The translations under genes were made by a program, and so were the position numbers. Under the pieces are notes generated by a model. It did no database searches and was not told the DNA's origin. It saw nothing but the letters and a program-made list of their open reading frames with translations. DNA of 64,000 nucleotides from Paracyclopina nana (lineage: Eukaryota; Arthropoda; Copepoda; Cyclopoida; Cyclopettidae), in NCBI GenBank assembly GCA_019096065.1, contig JAGUCH010000005.1, forward strand, positions 1,178,001 through 1,242,000. The letters are read 5' to 3'. The number at the start of each line of letters is the position of its first letter. Positions within the stretch are counted from its first letter, which is position 1. Shown here in pieces: positions 1 through 13,700 of the stretch.

Positions 1-9
1 TTTTGTCAG

Positions 10-3000
10 TTGAAAGTGTGACGTCACAGGAAGCAGACGTGCCGGCCTGGCTCAACTGCATCCTAGCTGAGACTGAGACAGCAGTCAGCTGTCAGTCTTC
101 TGCTAGCCACCAAGGTGACAACATGTCGCGATCAACAAATGCATCGCTAAGTCAAAAACCTGAGCGAATTTATGATCAAGTCCTAGTTTTTTTTTGGACT
201 GACCCCAAGTCCCCTCTCAAGCTGCTGCCCATGGATTTTTATCTTTTTCCGTTTAAAAGAGTGCGAGATGTCTTTTTTGACATCGACCTTACCAAGAAGA
301 TGTCCAAAGAAGAGAGAATGAAGAAGTACTATGTCACTACTGACAACAACAAGAGGAAGCCTCTATCCATCTTTTTGCGCGTGCAACAAGGTAATAATTA
401 ATATTCATGTGTGAAGAGTAAAGGTTTGATTTTTCATTACTTTACTTTTCAGGCACTAGCATGGAGCAAACGGAAGAGATCATTTCCCGGTTCAATGACG
501 CAATGAGACCTGCAAAAGATGTCGAGGAACGTGAGGAGTTGTATAAACCCTTAGTTGAACGCTACGAATGCCGATTGATGCGTAAATGTACGCTCGGAGA
601 GATCAACGATCAGGGGAAATACGAAGTTCGAAAATGGACCAATGGAATGTTCTTGCGTTCAAATCAACCTACAGTGGTGACATCAACTGCAACAGAGCCA
701 GAAATCGAAAATCCCACACAATTACGCTCTCAAAACGTCTCACTTTTCTCAAAGAAGTCAAAATCGTCAATTACGGCTCAGGAAAAGGATTCGCCTGCTA
801 AAAAGGTAAAAAATCAATGTTACACGCTTCAATATTTATGTGAAATGTTTCCTTAGGCGAGGATTGACGATTCCAAGTCTAAGACAAAATCGAAGCGTGG
901 AAGTGGCGGGAGCTCAAGTGCCACTTATGACAGTGGTGAATTTTTGGCGACATCAACGCAAAATACGGAGTCCGATACAAATCGCAGTGCTGCAAGAGAC
1001 ATTTTCTCGCTACAAGCTGAGTCGTCAAGCTCTACAATGAAGAGTGCATCTTTGATGTTTGAAAATGAGCGTGAGAGGAGGCAACTGCATGAGTGGATGC
1101 GGGCAACAAATACTGCACTCATTCAATTGAACAAGGATCTGTCTGAGAGGATCTCCAAGCATGACGAGCTGGTCAAACAGATTGGTGCAGCAATAGTCAG
1201 TCTCACAACCAATGTCTTTGACTTGTCAAAGCGCATAACTGATCAGGAAGACTTACGAAAGGTAACAATTTAATAGATCAAGCGTGGACCTATGTGAATG
1301 ATAATATTTTTAGGAGATGGATGCAAGCGTTCCAGCTGAACTTAAGGTTATTGTTAAGGAACTGCAAACACTGAATGTTGGATTGAAGATGATGCATTGC
1401 TCAGAAGCGTCAAGGAGGGCAAAAGCTGTCTCAATGGCACTTGGACCTCTTAAGTTCCACTTTCTGAACAGATATGTGGATGTCTATCTCAGTTGCATTG
1501 ACGTTTTGGAACTCATCATGGAAAATTTGAAGCCAAGACTACATGCCATTAAGGTGAACGAAGAGATGTACTACAACATCATACGTCTACTCCTTGATGA
1601 ACTTTTTGACAAGTGTGCAACTGCTCACTTGGTCCGTGGTGCTGATGAAGGGTGAGATCACTAATTATGGAAGCGTGTTACAAGGATTAGAATGAATTTT
1701 ATTTCAGGACTGGAAACACCAGTTGGTTTAAAAGAAAGTTGCCAAGAGGTGTGATGACACTTCTCTTGATGCACATCATGCCTTATTTCCGAGAGTTCAA
1801 CAAAGACGTTTCAGCGGCTGAGTGGTCAATTGCTGATACACCTCAGATCATGAGTCGTGCATTCGTCAACTATTTCCACAACCAAAGGAATTCGTGGATA
1901 ACAATGATTCGCAAAAATGTGGAGACTGATGAACAGGCTTTTGCATTCTGTTACGCTCAGGACAAGATGCTTTATGAACTCAATCGAGTAAGCCAACATA
2001 TACTCTTTCATTTATTGCTTAAGAGTTAATGTCAAATTTTTAGCACATGATACCTGAAACATTGGTGCCCGAGTCCTTCGAGGAGTATGTTGAGTCCAGC
2101 AACAAAGAGATTCTGAAACCCAAGCGTGGAGATCATCCAAATGAGCCTGAATTTGGTATGATTGAGTATGCCAAAGTCAACTTCTATGACTTGAAGCATG
2201 TCATGAATTACTGCTCTGAAATCGCGAAGCTTTGGGATGGCGAAGGTATTCCAAGATTCCTTGACGTTGAAGAACTGCCTGAGGTAACAAAAGCGTTAAT
2301 GTTTGATTTCATCATATATTAACATTCATTTGTTAGATCAAAGAGTATAATGCCAGGCGATATGCTGAACCAACAAGAAGCGTGGAGGAAATCCTGCAGT
2401 CAATTGAGTTTGTTGATGAAAAGGTCTCCAACGACTGGAAAGACTACTTGATCAAAGACTTTGATGATATCAACATCAAAGATATGCTCAACTCTAAGAA
2501 GACAAGAAAGAGAAGAGGTAGCAAAAAGGAGAAAGTGGATAAGCGAACTTTCAATCGCCAAAGTCGGAAAATCTCAGATTCACTCTTTGGGAAGAAGAAA
2601 CAACCGTATGCTAAAAAAAGCAAGGACGATGATGACGACAAGGAAACAGTGGAGTTGGACGATGACGATGATGAAAAGTCGGAGGACCCTGACTTTGATG
2701 TTGAGAGCAGCAGTAGTGGCGATGATTTTGTGCCCCAACCTGGCACATCTGCAAGTGCCAGAAAAGCTCTAGATGATGAAGCAAAGGAAATGAAAGCTTC
2801 TAAGGATGTTTCCAAAGAAAAGTCAAGGTCTACTTCTCCAGAGTTCAACCAGTCTTCAGATGATGAAGATGATGAGACATCAAAGAAGAGAGAAGAAGAA
2901 ATGATGAAAAAAGTTGAAAAAGCCAAGCTAAACGCTTCTCTGTTTCTGAGCAGAACTTCTCAAGAACAGCATGAGTTTGCACACAAAGAGTTGTCCGATG

Positions 3001-3732
3001 AAAATCCAAATGAAAAGGAGTTGGAAACAGAGGCTGAACTCAACTTGAGGAGATCAAAGCGTCAACAAGGGAAGACAATGCCACCACTAGATCCTCATGA
3101 AGTTGAGGTAAATTAATTTGCAAAAAGCCTTACATTACTGTTTGTATAAAAAATTTAATTATAGGTTTTTGACTTAGATAGCAATGATGCAGCCAATGCT
3201 GAGAGTTGTGCCATTGACAAAGCAGCAACTTTTAGAGCACAAAATTTCTCTGTAGGCATGACGCTATCACAATTGGACCCATTCACTCCACCCTACAGTC
3301 CGCCTTGTCAAGATCAGCATTCAATTGGTATGAAGAGTTGATGTTTGATTTTTTAAATTTCTGATTATCTTTAACTAATTTTTAGCTGGCCCTTCAAAAG
3401 AAAATGAGCTGTTGCTCTATAAGTTCCACAACCAGCAGAGCATTATGACTCCACCAAATAGTGGAACGTTTGGACGTGGAAGCGTGTCACAAGAACAGCT
3501 AAGTGACGATCAAAGTGATGCTGATTTTGTCAGGTCGGATCCAAATTTGGGAAAAGAGGCGTCAAACTCTGAATCGAATGATAACATCTTTCTTCAATCA
3601 CAGGTAAAATATGACATATACGCTAGTGAAAAAACTTATTCATTTTTTTATTAGTTTGATTGTGATATCAACGATTTAATTTGCGCTTGCCAAGCACAAG
3701 ATGGACTACTTGACTTTATTGACAAGCTTTAG
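10..3732 (+). CDS. Uncharacterised ten-exon acidic/coiled-coil protein, 5' end probably outside the window
   Basis: Exons read as 10-390, 453-805, 857-1261, 1314-1651, 1708-1987, 2044-2283, 2337-3107, 3165-3327, 3386-3603 and 3655-3732 (TAG). Every junction is GT-AG and the phases agree throughout. The window opens on a splice-acceptor-like TTTTGTCAG, so an upstream exon is likely; otherwise the first ATG (123) gives 1,037 residues. Residues below are counted from that ATG. Exons 3-4 (about 207-454) are charged and heptad-like, suggesting coiled coil. Exons 4-6 (about 342-628) look globular and helical. Exon 7 is very acidic with two runs of five Asp (about 724-755), many Lys/Ser/Glu and a basic patch LRRSKRQQGK (about 863-872). 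Exons 8-10 are Ser/Pro/Asn-rich and end at FIDKL. A nuclear or chromatin-type protein is a guess from composition only. I recognise no family, and a mobile-element-derived gene is not excluded. Confidence 0.72.
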
Positions 3733-5223
3733 ACCTATTGAAAGCATGCAATAATTAAATTAGAAATTAGCAAATTAATTGAGAAGAAAAGCAAAGATTT
3801 ACTCTAATAGATGTATTATTGATTTCAGAAAGATTAATGTATTTTTGGATATTGAAAAATATGTGAAGAAAATTTGACTTGACTTATGTGAAATGAAAAT
3901 CTCAAAGGATCAAAAGATGTGCCCAACTCTAATAAGAAGTCCTAAACTGCGCAAGGTGAAGAAAAGAAGATGGGGAAAAAGAAAATTCTTGATGCACGCT
4001 TATGTATAATAAAACATCTGTCAGCCATTGCTGAAAGATAAATATAACATGTCAAAAAATAGCATGTATGTTTAATAAACAAACAGAGATAGAATACAAG
4101 TACAACTCTAGCAATTCCTAACATTTGTGAAAAATTACATCATCTATTCACGGCATTACATTCTAGACTTGCATATTATATTTCGGACATATAAGCGTTA
4201 TACAACGAAACATTCAAAAATGATAATAACATAATGTCAATGCTGTTAGTTCAGAAGCGTTTCAAACGAAATAAAGCTCTGAAATATTTTTTGGTGAAGC
4301 GTGGATGTTTGATGGCTCTCATAAATCTGAAAATATAATCATAATTTTATGTTAAAAAAGCATTGTAACACTCTACTTTTTTTACAGAAGCCAAGGTTTA
4401 GAGTTTGCCAAATTTTAGCAATTTTGTGAAGAGTGAAAGTTAATATTTAGCTTAAATAGAAGATAAGCTGCACTTTTCAGAAAATTGTAAACAGTTCATC
4501 TGATCTTTTTTCAAAAAATCTTGTTTGGTGGGGACTCTTGTAGTAATTTAACCATAAACCATAATTGTTTACATGGATGTATTTTGTATAGGCCCCTGAT
4601 CATCATTTATGAATAATGATATACATTTTGGGTTTTATTAATGAGCAGCTCCAACGGATCCGTGATGGCCAAGGCCATTGGAGGATGACCGCAATCCACT
4701 AATTGTGTGAATCGAGTAGAAGATCAATAACTTTCCTCCTCAGGCCTCGCAGGCATAGTAGTAGAAAATACATATAGTACCAATTTAGTTAGCCAGAATA
4801 GCTATATACGTGTGTAAATGCCTACACAGGGGAATAATGCTCCATATGAACGTAGCTTTGATTAGCAGACTCAGTTGCAACGCAAAAGCCAACGCGAGAA
4901 ATGACTTGATTAGGGTTAAGTATCTGTTTACAAAATAAATACCACTTACAAATGTAGTATGGTACTGCATTGCAAAAGGAAGGAAGTTGGTGACTTTCAG
5001 GAAGGAAATCAGATCTATAGCTGTATTTATTATATACCAATAATAGAGTTGTATTTTCGCTTCGCAAGATCCATAGCCAAGTCTGTTAAACGCTTCAAAA
5101 TACAGAATACATAAATATGAGAATCGCGATGTATTCTGCCCGTGAATACAGCATGCTCTCGTATCCGTAGTCTGCTGCGTATTTGCCGGCGTTGTATTCT
5201 GCTAGTGCTGCTATAGTGTGTAA
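3733..5223. other. Non-coding stretch after the left-edge gene
   Basis: No convincing gene. AT-rich, with a less AT-rich island at 4640-4710 that can be read as short protein-like peptides on both strands. Two copies of a 9-mer, AAGCGTGGA, that recurs in the left 5.3 kb lie at 4297 and 5223. Confidence 0.5.
4008..4013 (+). terminator. Candidate polyadenylation signal AATAAA
   Basis: AATAAA lies about 275 nt after the TAG of the preceding ten-exon gene. Other AATAAA hexamers follow near 4073 and 4270, so the one used cannot be told from sequence alone. Confidence 0.3.
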
Positions 5224-5373
5224 AGCGTGGAGCGCAGCAGTATTTGGCTAAAGGACAACCTTTACACGCCCGGCCTCGACGAAGAGAAGTCCGAGGCTGG
5301 TGATGCGGCCTCGGCCGCAATGAAGCCCTCAAAGGAGTCACTAGTCACGGAGCAAAAGTCAGCGCAAGACTGA
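5224..5373 (+). CDS. Possible 3'-terminal coding exon, unknown gene
   Basis: A GC-richer patch gives an open frame ending at TGA 5371-5373. The peptide is charged and protein-like; its last part includes KDNLYTPGLDEEKSEAG and then a Ser/Lys/Glu tail ending KSAQD. A stop in the same frame lies just upstream, so it could only be a terminal exon joined at a weak acceptor near 5224. The opposite strand is also open (it ends SSSRPGV-stop), so the strand is uncertain. No family recognised. Confidence 0.22.
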   Translation, partial: SVERSSIWLKDNLYTPGLDEEKSEAGDAASAAMKPSKESLVTEQKSAQD

Positions 5374-8300
5374 TTTTTCCTTCTTCCTCAAAAATTATTA
5401 TATCTAAGTGAGTTTTCTGTCCATGAAGAGTCGACATCGAGATAAAGGAGTATTCACACGAGCGCACAGGTAAGATACACAACAATAATGCCCTGTATTG
5501 TGTAGTGTTATGCAGTAAAAGCATTAATAATTGTTTGCTACAACTTTGGCAGCAATGCAATGCGCAAACAATGCAGGAATTGCGTGTAAAGCACGGTTCA
5601 CCTGGTCGAAAAATGCATTACTTTACTGTTATTATACACCATATATAAAACAGAGGACATAAACAGCTCAGATTTGATCACTTATGTTAGGTTTTTTTGT
5701 GATTACACACTTTTTTTTCTTCCCAAAGCTGTGAAGAAACTCTCGTGGTGCGTATGTATAGTATGTAGCGTACAAATGCCTGCAGTAATAAATGCAAATG
5801 AGATTTTGAAGTAAAATACGAATGGAGTTGTTGTGGACTTTCTCTGTTATAGCTTACGTACGAAGAATTAAAATTCCCTTTAATTAATGGAGAGTTCTTT
5901 CGCGAGATCCTTCAATAGAGGTTTTATCTTTTTTCTTCTTAAGGGGGGAAAGTAGACTAAGCAATAACCTATTCATCATTTTGAATATTTTATTTGCTCT
6001 GTTGTGGCAGCTGTATTCTTCAGAGAATACAGCTGGCATATATGCAGAATGTATGGTACATTTTTAAGGCCTGGTTTCATGTAATTGAGGTGATGGCCTG
6101 TCTGCAATATTTCCAGCCATGCAAGCACACCGGATTATAAATTATGATGGGCCTTTTTCCAATGTGCCAGATACACCAATGTGCACCAAAATTCTCTGCG
6201 TATCAATGCTACTATTTTTCAAATCCGTTTTAGGAGCAAAAAACGACCCCCAATAACTCAATTAGACAGGCCGATATTGCTGACAATGCAATATATTTAT
6301 GGCCGCAGCGGCGAAAAAATCCACATTTCACTTTGAGCTGAGCGCAGGTCAAAAAGCAGCTTTTTCTTCTAATTGGAGTAATGAGGAGGGTTATTGTTAC
6401 TTACACAAATTTGTACTAGTACATATTTGCTTTCTTCTCCTTTTGGCCCTTTAGTCTGAGGGGGGAATTAGGGTCTCATTTCCCTTTTGAGAGGCAAAAA
6501 TCTCGGTTAATTGAAAATGCCAGCCCCACCCTGAGGCAAAGTTGGCAAAATACTGCGACGCCACTTCAAATTTTGTTGTTGTTGCAAAAGCTGCGGCATT
6601 TCAAGCTGTCGGTACACTTGTACCCATTTTCCTTTGAGTGAAAAGAATCGGAATCGATTGATGATACGAGGTTGCGTGACTCTCTGCATGTGAATAATTG
6701 CGCAATGACTGAGCCAGTCTTTGGCGGTTTTTTGCCAATTTTTGCTCACTTGGAATGGCCAAAGTTGCTGCAAAAACAGTTGCAATTTCCTCCTCACACC
6801 TCTGAGAATTGCTGTAGTTTCTTTATTTACAACTTATACTTATGTATGGCATCTTTTCTGATTTATGGCGCAACAGGGAAGAAGAATTGTACTAGAAAGC
6901 ATAAAAAGAGAGTACAAATAGTAATGATTGTGTGGCATTGACTGAGACACACACTAAGCTGCTGGATTTACGAGAATTACTTCTTGTTCTAGCATAGCAA
7001 ATTAGCAGCTAATTGAATGCCATTACTCTATATCCATATATGCAACACAAGGCCAAGCAAGGCCGTATTCTGGATCAGTCTAGACCACCAAATTGATGCG
7101 CCTAACCCAACTTTTGAATAGCCGACAGGCTCGCGCAAATTGTGGCATTTTCCCTCAATTTTAGGCCGAAATTCTTGCCTTGCGTTCCTGCATCCATAAC
7201 ACTGCAGCATGGAGAAGCTAGGCAGGTTTCCATTTGAACAATTGTTTTTTCTGCTGCAGCAGAAGAAGAAATTGTACTCTTTCCAATCTTAAGATTTGAG
7301 TGGAAAAACGAGCCGACCGTTTTAAGGCACGATAATGGTATGCAAATGGTGAGAGCACTTTTGCAACAAGTAAAATGAGCATGCATTCAACGAGTTTCGC
7401 AATACTTTATACCATACAACAATGGTGGCTTTTCTTTGCCTGGGAAAAACCAGGACAGGAGGTCTCTTTGTTGGGGCTCAATATTTATGTGGCTTTTCAG
7501 ATAAAAACGCAGATATAAAAGAGGGCCCTTCAACAGCCATAATCATCATCAGCTATGCTTTCAATTATAATTTTGCACCCGCGTTGTAAACACGAGTGTT
7601 GACTTTCTACTTGGGTGAAAAAGGTAAACTTTGAGATGGATGGCTAAGATTTGTCTAAACTTTTTTGCTAGGTGTGTTCGGTGTAAAAATGGAAAAGTTC
7701 ACCACTTTTTGTGGCAATGTTTGTTTTGCTGCCATAAATTACTTATTTCTATGTAGTATAGTATACTGTACCCAACTCAAGAGGAGCCATATTGATTATT
7801 TGATATTGCCAGAATTTCAATAATCCCTCTTTTATCCCACCTCTCATTGTTTAGCGATGAGAAAAACACGCTATTTTTTTCCTTGATAACTTGGTTTTCC
7901 TCAGCTGTGCAAAACTTTTCTGTCTTTTTGTGAGTGTGTGTCATAGCAGGTAGACTATACATAGTAGTACTGTCCTAGTTTACAGCCAAGTTTTCCCTCA
8001 ATTTAAAAAGTTTTGCTCTATGCACATTTCAAGTCATAAGGGAGGACAAAAACGTCCTCTAATGACAGGACTCGCATTGGAGCGCCACCTAGCGGAGAAC
8101 GAAAAAAACCTGACCCAAAAAAGGGCATTTCTATGGAAATGAAGCACACACATGCACTTTAAGCTCAAGCCAAGAGTAAAATGGAGGAGACATACCATTA
8201 TTGAGGCAATATGATATGGCACTACTGTTTCCCCTTTTTTGCCCAGCTGCAGTATTGCTGATACCTGCTTGACCACCACCATCTTTACAAACCACCGAGT

Positions 8301-10552
8301 AGCATGATAATAACAACAACTTGGCTTTTCAAAAGTAGTTTTGCCACCTAGAGATCGAGGAGTGTAATTACACACTTGCTCTTTCCAAAGTTTAATTGCA
8401 TGCGGTCCAAGTCATTTAGAGAGAGAAATTAGCATTTTTAAGGATCCAACTCTGGAGTGGCGCCATCTATGCGAGGGGTTGAAATTGCGGAACTGCAGTT
8501 TTTCGGCTAATATGCTGGTTACCCATAGTGGCCTTTAAAAATACGAAACGTGTCCCATTTTTTGTCGTCTTCTACTCTAGCTGGTTTGGGTACACAGTGT
8601 GGCTTTCTTTCCCACATGAAAAAGTAGCAGATGCGCAAAAAGAATCTTCTTGCGAGAAGGAAACCGGAATTCCATTAAAGTGCTGTAATACTACTCTACT
8701 TTAACGAACTTTGCAGAGTGTAAGAAGTCGTGATGTGTCATTCAAATGCATAAATTATGCATTGCCACTCTTTAGTAGCAGTGAAGTAAGATTTATTCAG
8801 CTGTACACTTTTGCCTGATATTATTATTCCCAGGGAATTATTTATAGGTCAAGTGTCCTTGAGATGTATTTATGCAAATAACCAAATCAAGCCAGTTGTA
8901 AATGCAAATAAAAGTGCCAGAAAATGCATTTGTTTATGATCAAGCTGCAAGAAGCTGCCAAAAGGAAATTCTTGCACTTTTATCCCACATGATAAGAAAG
9001 TCAGAATAAAATACTTATAATCCAGAAGAATTAAACTTTAAAAAAGTCTGATTGTAGAATTAAGCAGAAGAAAGCTCATGGAATGGCAAATATTGCAAAT
9101 ATCCCAGCCATTTTTTCTATTCAGGGCCCGAATCGACAGAGGACAGATGAAATTCACTTGATCTGGGCAGGTGATAAATGCAGTACTGAGAAATGCAATT
9201 TTACCTCGATTTATGGCTGCTTAAACCCATCAAGATTATGTGCATCAGAAGTGTGAGGTGCAAAAATGCACTAGCTGCTGTGCAGGTGTCACACTAGGCA
9301 TTTTCGCCAACTTCAAGTCTTGGCAGCTAAAAAAGCTTAAAAATGTTGCTTCCACTTTAAATCGACTGATAAATCACTGCATCACCAGTAATCAGACCTA
9401 AAGAAAAGTTCAGCTGATTTTTAGCCACTCTAGCCAATGAAAATTCAGAATAAGAGTCAGCTGATTTCCAATTCAACCAATCAATTCACAGAGTTGTCAG
9501 CTGATGGAATCAAGTTGATTTTTTGATCACCAGGTGGCGCTGAAGCACAACAATAGAAAATTGAGGCGTTTTGAGTGCCTACTTTCGCCAGTGTGTGCGC
9601 GTGTAGATTGCCGCAGTCCCTTCAGCTTCTCTGAAACTGTTGTAGTAGAAGAAGTACAGCTAGCAAATGCAAAATTCGGTTAGGGCAGAGATCCCAATAA
9701 TCGAAAGTTCTTGACCAACAGCTCGAATCAGCTGTAGCTCGAGGGTTTCTTAAGAAATCCGAGGAACTTTCAAGGGAAAAAACGAAGAAGGCCAGGATTA
9801 AAGGAATTCCATGACGGCAAAAAGTGCAAGAGCGTTTTTCTTTTTTGCTCTGCTTTTCTGTGCGCGTGGTGCGACTTTAATTATTTGACCAAGTATAAAA
9901 TTACATCAATAAAAATGCTTTAGGTTGAAATTGCGCTTTGAGTGGTAATGCCAAATTCTTCAAATTAACATTATATGGCCATAAAAAGAGCCAGTTTTTT
10001 TCCAGAGTGCCATGAAAATATATGAGCCTGCACAACGCGTATTTTTCATAATTTCCTGCTTATCCAGGCAAAAAATTAGCTCTTGATGGAGTTAGCCCAA
10101 TTGAGAAAGCTAGCATAGCATTATAAGCATAGTACAATGAAAAAGTTCACTTAAAAATGTGGTGCAACAATTTATAAAAGAGTTGCTTTCCAATTGCCTA
10201 TGTAGAGCTTTTTTGTAGTAGCTGTGCTTCGCTGGTAGTGATATGAGTATGGAGAAAGTTTTGCCATGCTAAATGTCACTTGCACTCTCCACCACAAAGT
10301 CTCACGCATTTATAGTATTTTTTGCCCTCCTCAGCACTCGGCCGTCAGACCTTTGTTATTAGGGGCAAAAAGCGAGGATCGAGGTGCTATTATATATTGT
10401 GTACTGTAGTAGAATAGCATGAAGAAGCGGAGATGATCAAAGAATGTCCGGAATGAGAGCAATAACCATCCAACCCCCAAACTTGTATATTTATGGACTG
10501 AACTATGTATTTGCTGACATTTTATTGACCCATCCTCTCCCTTTTTTTCCAG
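5374..10552. other. Intergenic region without recognisable genes
   Basis: About 5.2 kb of AT-rich sequence. Open frames are short, lack good start contexts and splice partners, and resemble no family. CTCF-like GGTGGCGC/GATGGCGC motifs occur at 8081, 8457 and 9531. Part of it may be promoter or 5' untranslated exons of the Ly6-type gene to the right. Confidence 0.5.
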
Positions 10553-10742
10553 AGTCCGGAATTCCTCGTCATCATCTGCGATGAAAGCATTTAGAAAGCC
10601 ATCAAGCCCTACCTACAACAACAATAATAAAACCCATTGATTTGGCGGAAAATTGGCTTTCATGGTGAACCACAGCAGTGAAACTCAGCAGCAGCAGCAG
10701 CAGTTCACCAAAGGCCATGCCAGTTGTATTTATCGGACGAGG

Positions 10743-13700
10743 ATGGAGGCCGTTGCGAAAAGGCCCTCCTCCCTGGTGGCCTCCCTGGTCGTGTCAAGGC
10801 CTCTGGTTGTGATTTTCTTACTCTTGGTCTCATTGTCAGCTGCGAGTGGACTGCGGTGTTACGTTTGTGGCGGATCCACTGGCAGGGAATGCGAGGAAAT
10901 TTACACACGAAGGTGGTCACCCTATGTGCGACCGAGGCCAGTTTTGTCTGCAGATGGCAAAAAACAATGGGAGGAGTGTAATGATCTCATCAACAACAAG
11001 GGGTGCATCAAGCAAGTCGTCAATGGGGGTAAGATCACCTATACTCATCCCAGAAATTGATATTGACAATGTTCTGTTTTTTGCCACTTCTAAAGCTTGT
11101 AACATACTCATGTTTTTAACTAAAGTGGGTGGTCTGAGTCTAATGCTTTCTTTTTCACAAGCAGAAGCTGCTAGGGTGCGATTGTAGCAGCAAAAAGACA
11201 ATTATTCAGTAGTAAAACAAAAGGGAAGAATGCTAATGAGGGACATTTTATGCTGGAGATAGCTAGTTAAGCCACTTCAAAAATAAGGCCCAAAGAATTA
11301 AGAAAGCAGGGCTTAGATGGCAAATGCACTAATCCTGTATACTTAAATATTCTGATTACTACTGTGCTCGTGTTTCGCCGCCAGATGGCGCTGCCAACTG
11401 CGAATGGTTGATTGTGTGCTCTTTTTGGCAGTTGGCAGCTGATTTCGTTTCTATTTCTGTTTTTACATGCAACTTCCGTAGCCCCAAGTTGAACAGGAAG
11501 CTCAAGGCGGGGAATTCTGTAAGCCCGAGGTTCACAGGAAAAAAAAAGATTTTCAAGGACTTTTTTCTTGCCAGCTTGATTCCTGCTGCAACGCGAGGAT
11601 CAGATCAAGCGGGACAATAAATCAAAACAAACCGCAGCAGCAGCAGCAGCGCCACCTAGCGGCAAAACTCACGGAAGATGGCAGAGTGTCTATAAAAACA
11701 AAAAGTTTGGCATGCAGTTGTTTGCCTGTGCCAACTTTACTTAATTAGGCTTTATTTGATCTTGCAACCTAAATAAGAAAGCAACTAATTTACCAAAGGA
11801 ATCATTGCACGTTTTCAAAGTTGAAATCTGGTTCAAATTGGCTTCTTCCCGGGCCTGAAGAAGATCGAATTTAAGCCAATTTTCGAACTTTTAACCATGA
11901 AGTTTGGAGTGTATGGCGGCATGGAGTAAGAGGTAGGAAAAATACCACACACTAGCTGTTGGATTCGAAGAAACTGTTTCAAGTTTCAAGGCCAGATTTT
12001 CAGCATAAAAGTTCCTGCTTTTTGTTGTTGAAGCCAGTTGTGCTGCTGGACTTGCAAACACGCTCAGGTTAGCTCTTGCCAATCCTCTCTCCGGGAGAAA
12101 AGGCCAAAAAATGTGACCTGACTCTTGATGGCTGGATATTGATACCCTCAAGGCCATTATACAGCTGTTGTGGCCTTTTGTCACACCTGGTCCAAATAAT
12201 GAAGTAGAGTGAGAGGCTAAGTTGCAAATGCAATTCCAACACTTTTTTAAAAGCCATGGCAGCCTTTCACACAAAGGGATTATTTGGTGTGCACAAGGAA
12301 AATTGCTCTTCTTGTGTTTTTTCCACAAAGGCTTGAGGTAAACAACAGATGCTCGTAGGGTATCAATGGTACCATATAGATTTACCTGTCAATGAAATAC
12401 CAACAGCTAATACCAGCTTATGCTAAGCTTGTGTTATTTCCCGCAGTACTAATAAAATACTATGTTGCAAAACTCCCTGATATGAGGATATCTCTCGTGT
12501 TTTGATAAGAAATGTGGCTTAGAGTCGTAATTGAGCAAGGTCCTTTTTTCCCTTCAAAGTAATGGCCTTGCAGATGATGAGATAAGTTGTACCAGCAATT
12601 TGGTCACCTACCATTTTTATAGTATGCACTTCTCTATCACAGCGTGGCGAAGGCTGGCTGAGCCGTGGAGAAAAAGGCTTTGATAATTTCAAACCTGGCC
12701 TTTCCCACTGTGTACCAAGTATGGGAAGGCCACGGTGGTGGATGGTCCTAAAAGCACAGCAGCAGCAGCAGCTATTTTGGAAAAAAAAGTCTCATTGGCA
12801 CGCAATGGTTTCACATTTCGCCCGCCTACAACATTCTGCAAAAACTTTCCTCAGTGCTTCTATGTATTAACCTAACATAAAAAATTCATGCTTTGCATGA
12901 AATCAATGAATGAGGCGTTTTCCCCCCTTGATTCGCTGCAATGCAACCAAAAGAGGCTTTCCTTCCAAACCAGATGATTTTTTGCTCCAGAAAGTTGTTT
13001 CAAATCTATGCACATGCTAAGCTGAAGATATCCTCTTAAGTTGACTTTTGTGGAATGAGAGAATGATGCACAGAGAACTCTACCAAAAAAACCTCACAAT
13101 TTATTTCATTTTATTGGTTGCTAAATTTACTAACAGTATTTTTGGCAGAAGAATTCAGCCCGATCTTTTGCTGACATGTACTACACTGAGCCACTGTGCA
13201 TTTCTGGTGTCGGAGCCAAGAAAGTTAGAGGCTGAAATGAAGCCCTTTCAAGTAGTTGTTGGGTTTTGCTGAAAATTGCAACCTTTGTCGAGCACAATGG
13301 ACACGCAAGGAAGGTAAAACTTGTCTTGTGTAATTGGGAGACATGCAATACATTTTATTAGATTTGCGACCAGAGAGGGTAGCATACAAAATGGTGGAGC
13401 CTAATAATGTGCCCGCCAAAATAGCGCAAGATTTCCTAGCTTTCGAACTCTCGCGAAAGGATGATATAACTTTCAAGGCCGCTGAAATCCAAAGAGAGAA
13501 AAATGTCGTAAAATTATGCCAAGCTGCTGGCTGCTGAGCATGAAATGGGCCTCAATTTGTACAGAGGTTAATGGTCTAATTTGAAAGTTCCGCGAGACAG
13601 AATTGTTTACTCTTCTATGAAGCGTTACCAGACTAAAATCTCGTTTTATGGCCATTTGGCTACCAAAAACGCCAGCTTTCTTTTAATTTAGAATCTTATC

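Noticed and set aside
2444-2926. 160-residue Ser-rich minus-strand open frame
   Set aside because: Antisense of the Asp/Glu/Lys-rich exon 7 of the left gene; the serine runs mirror acidic codons.
11891-12328. 145-residue minus-strand open frame
   Set aside because: Inside the Ly6-gene intron, low coding character, no family motif and no partner exons.
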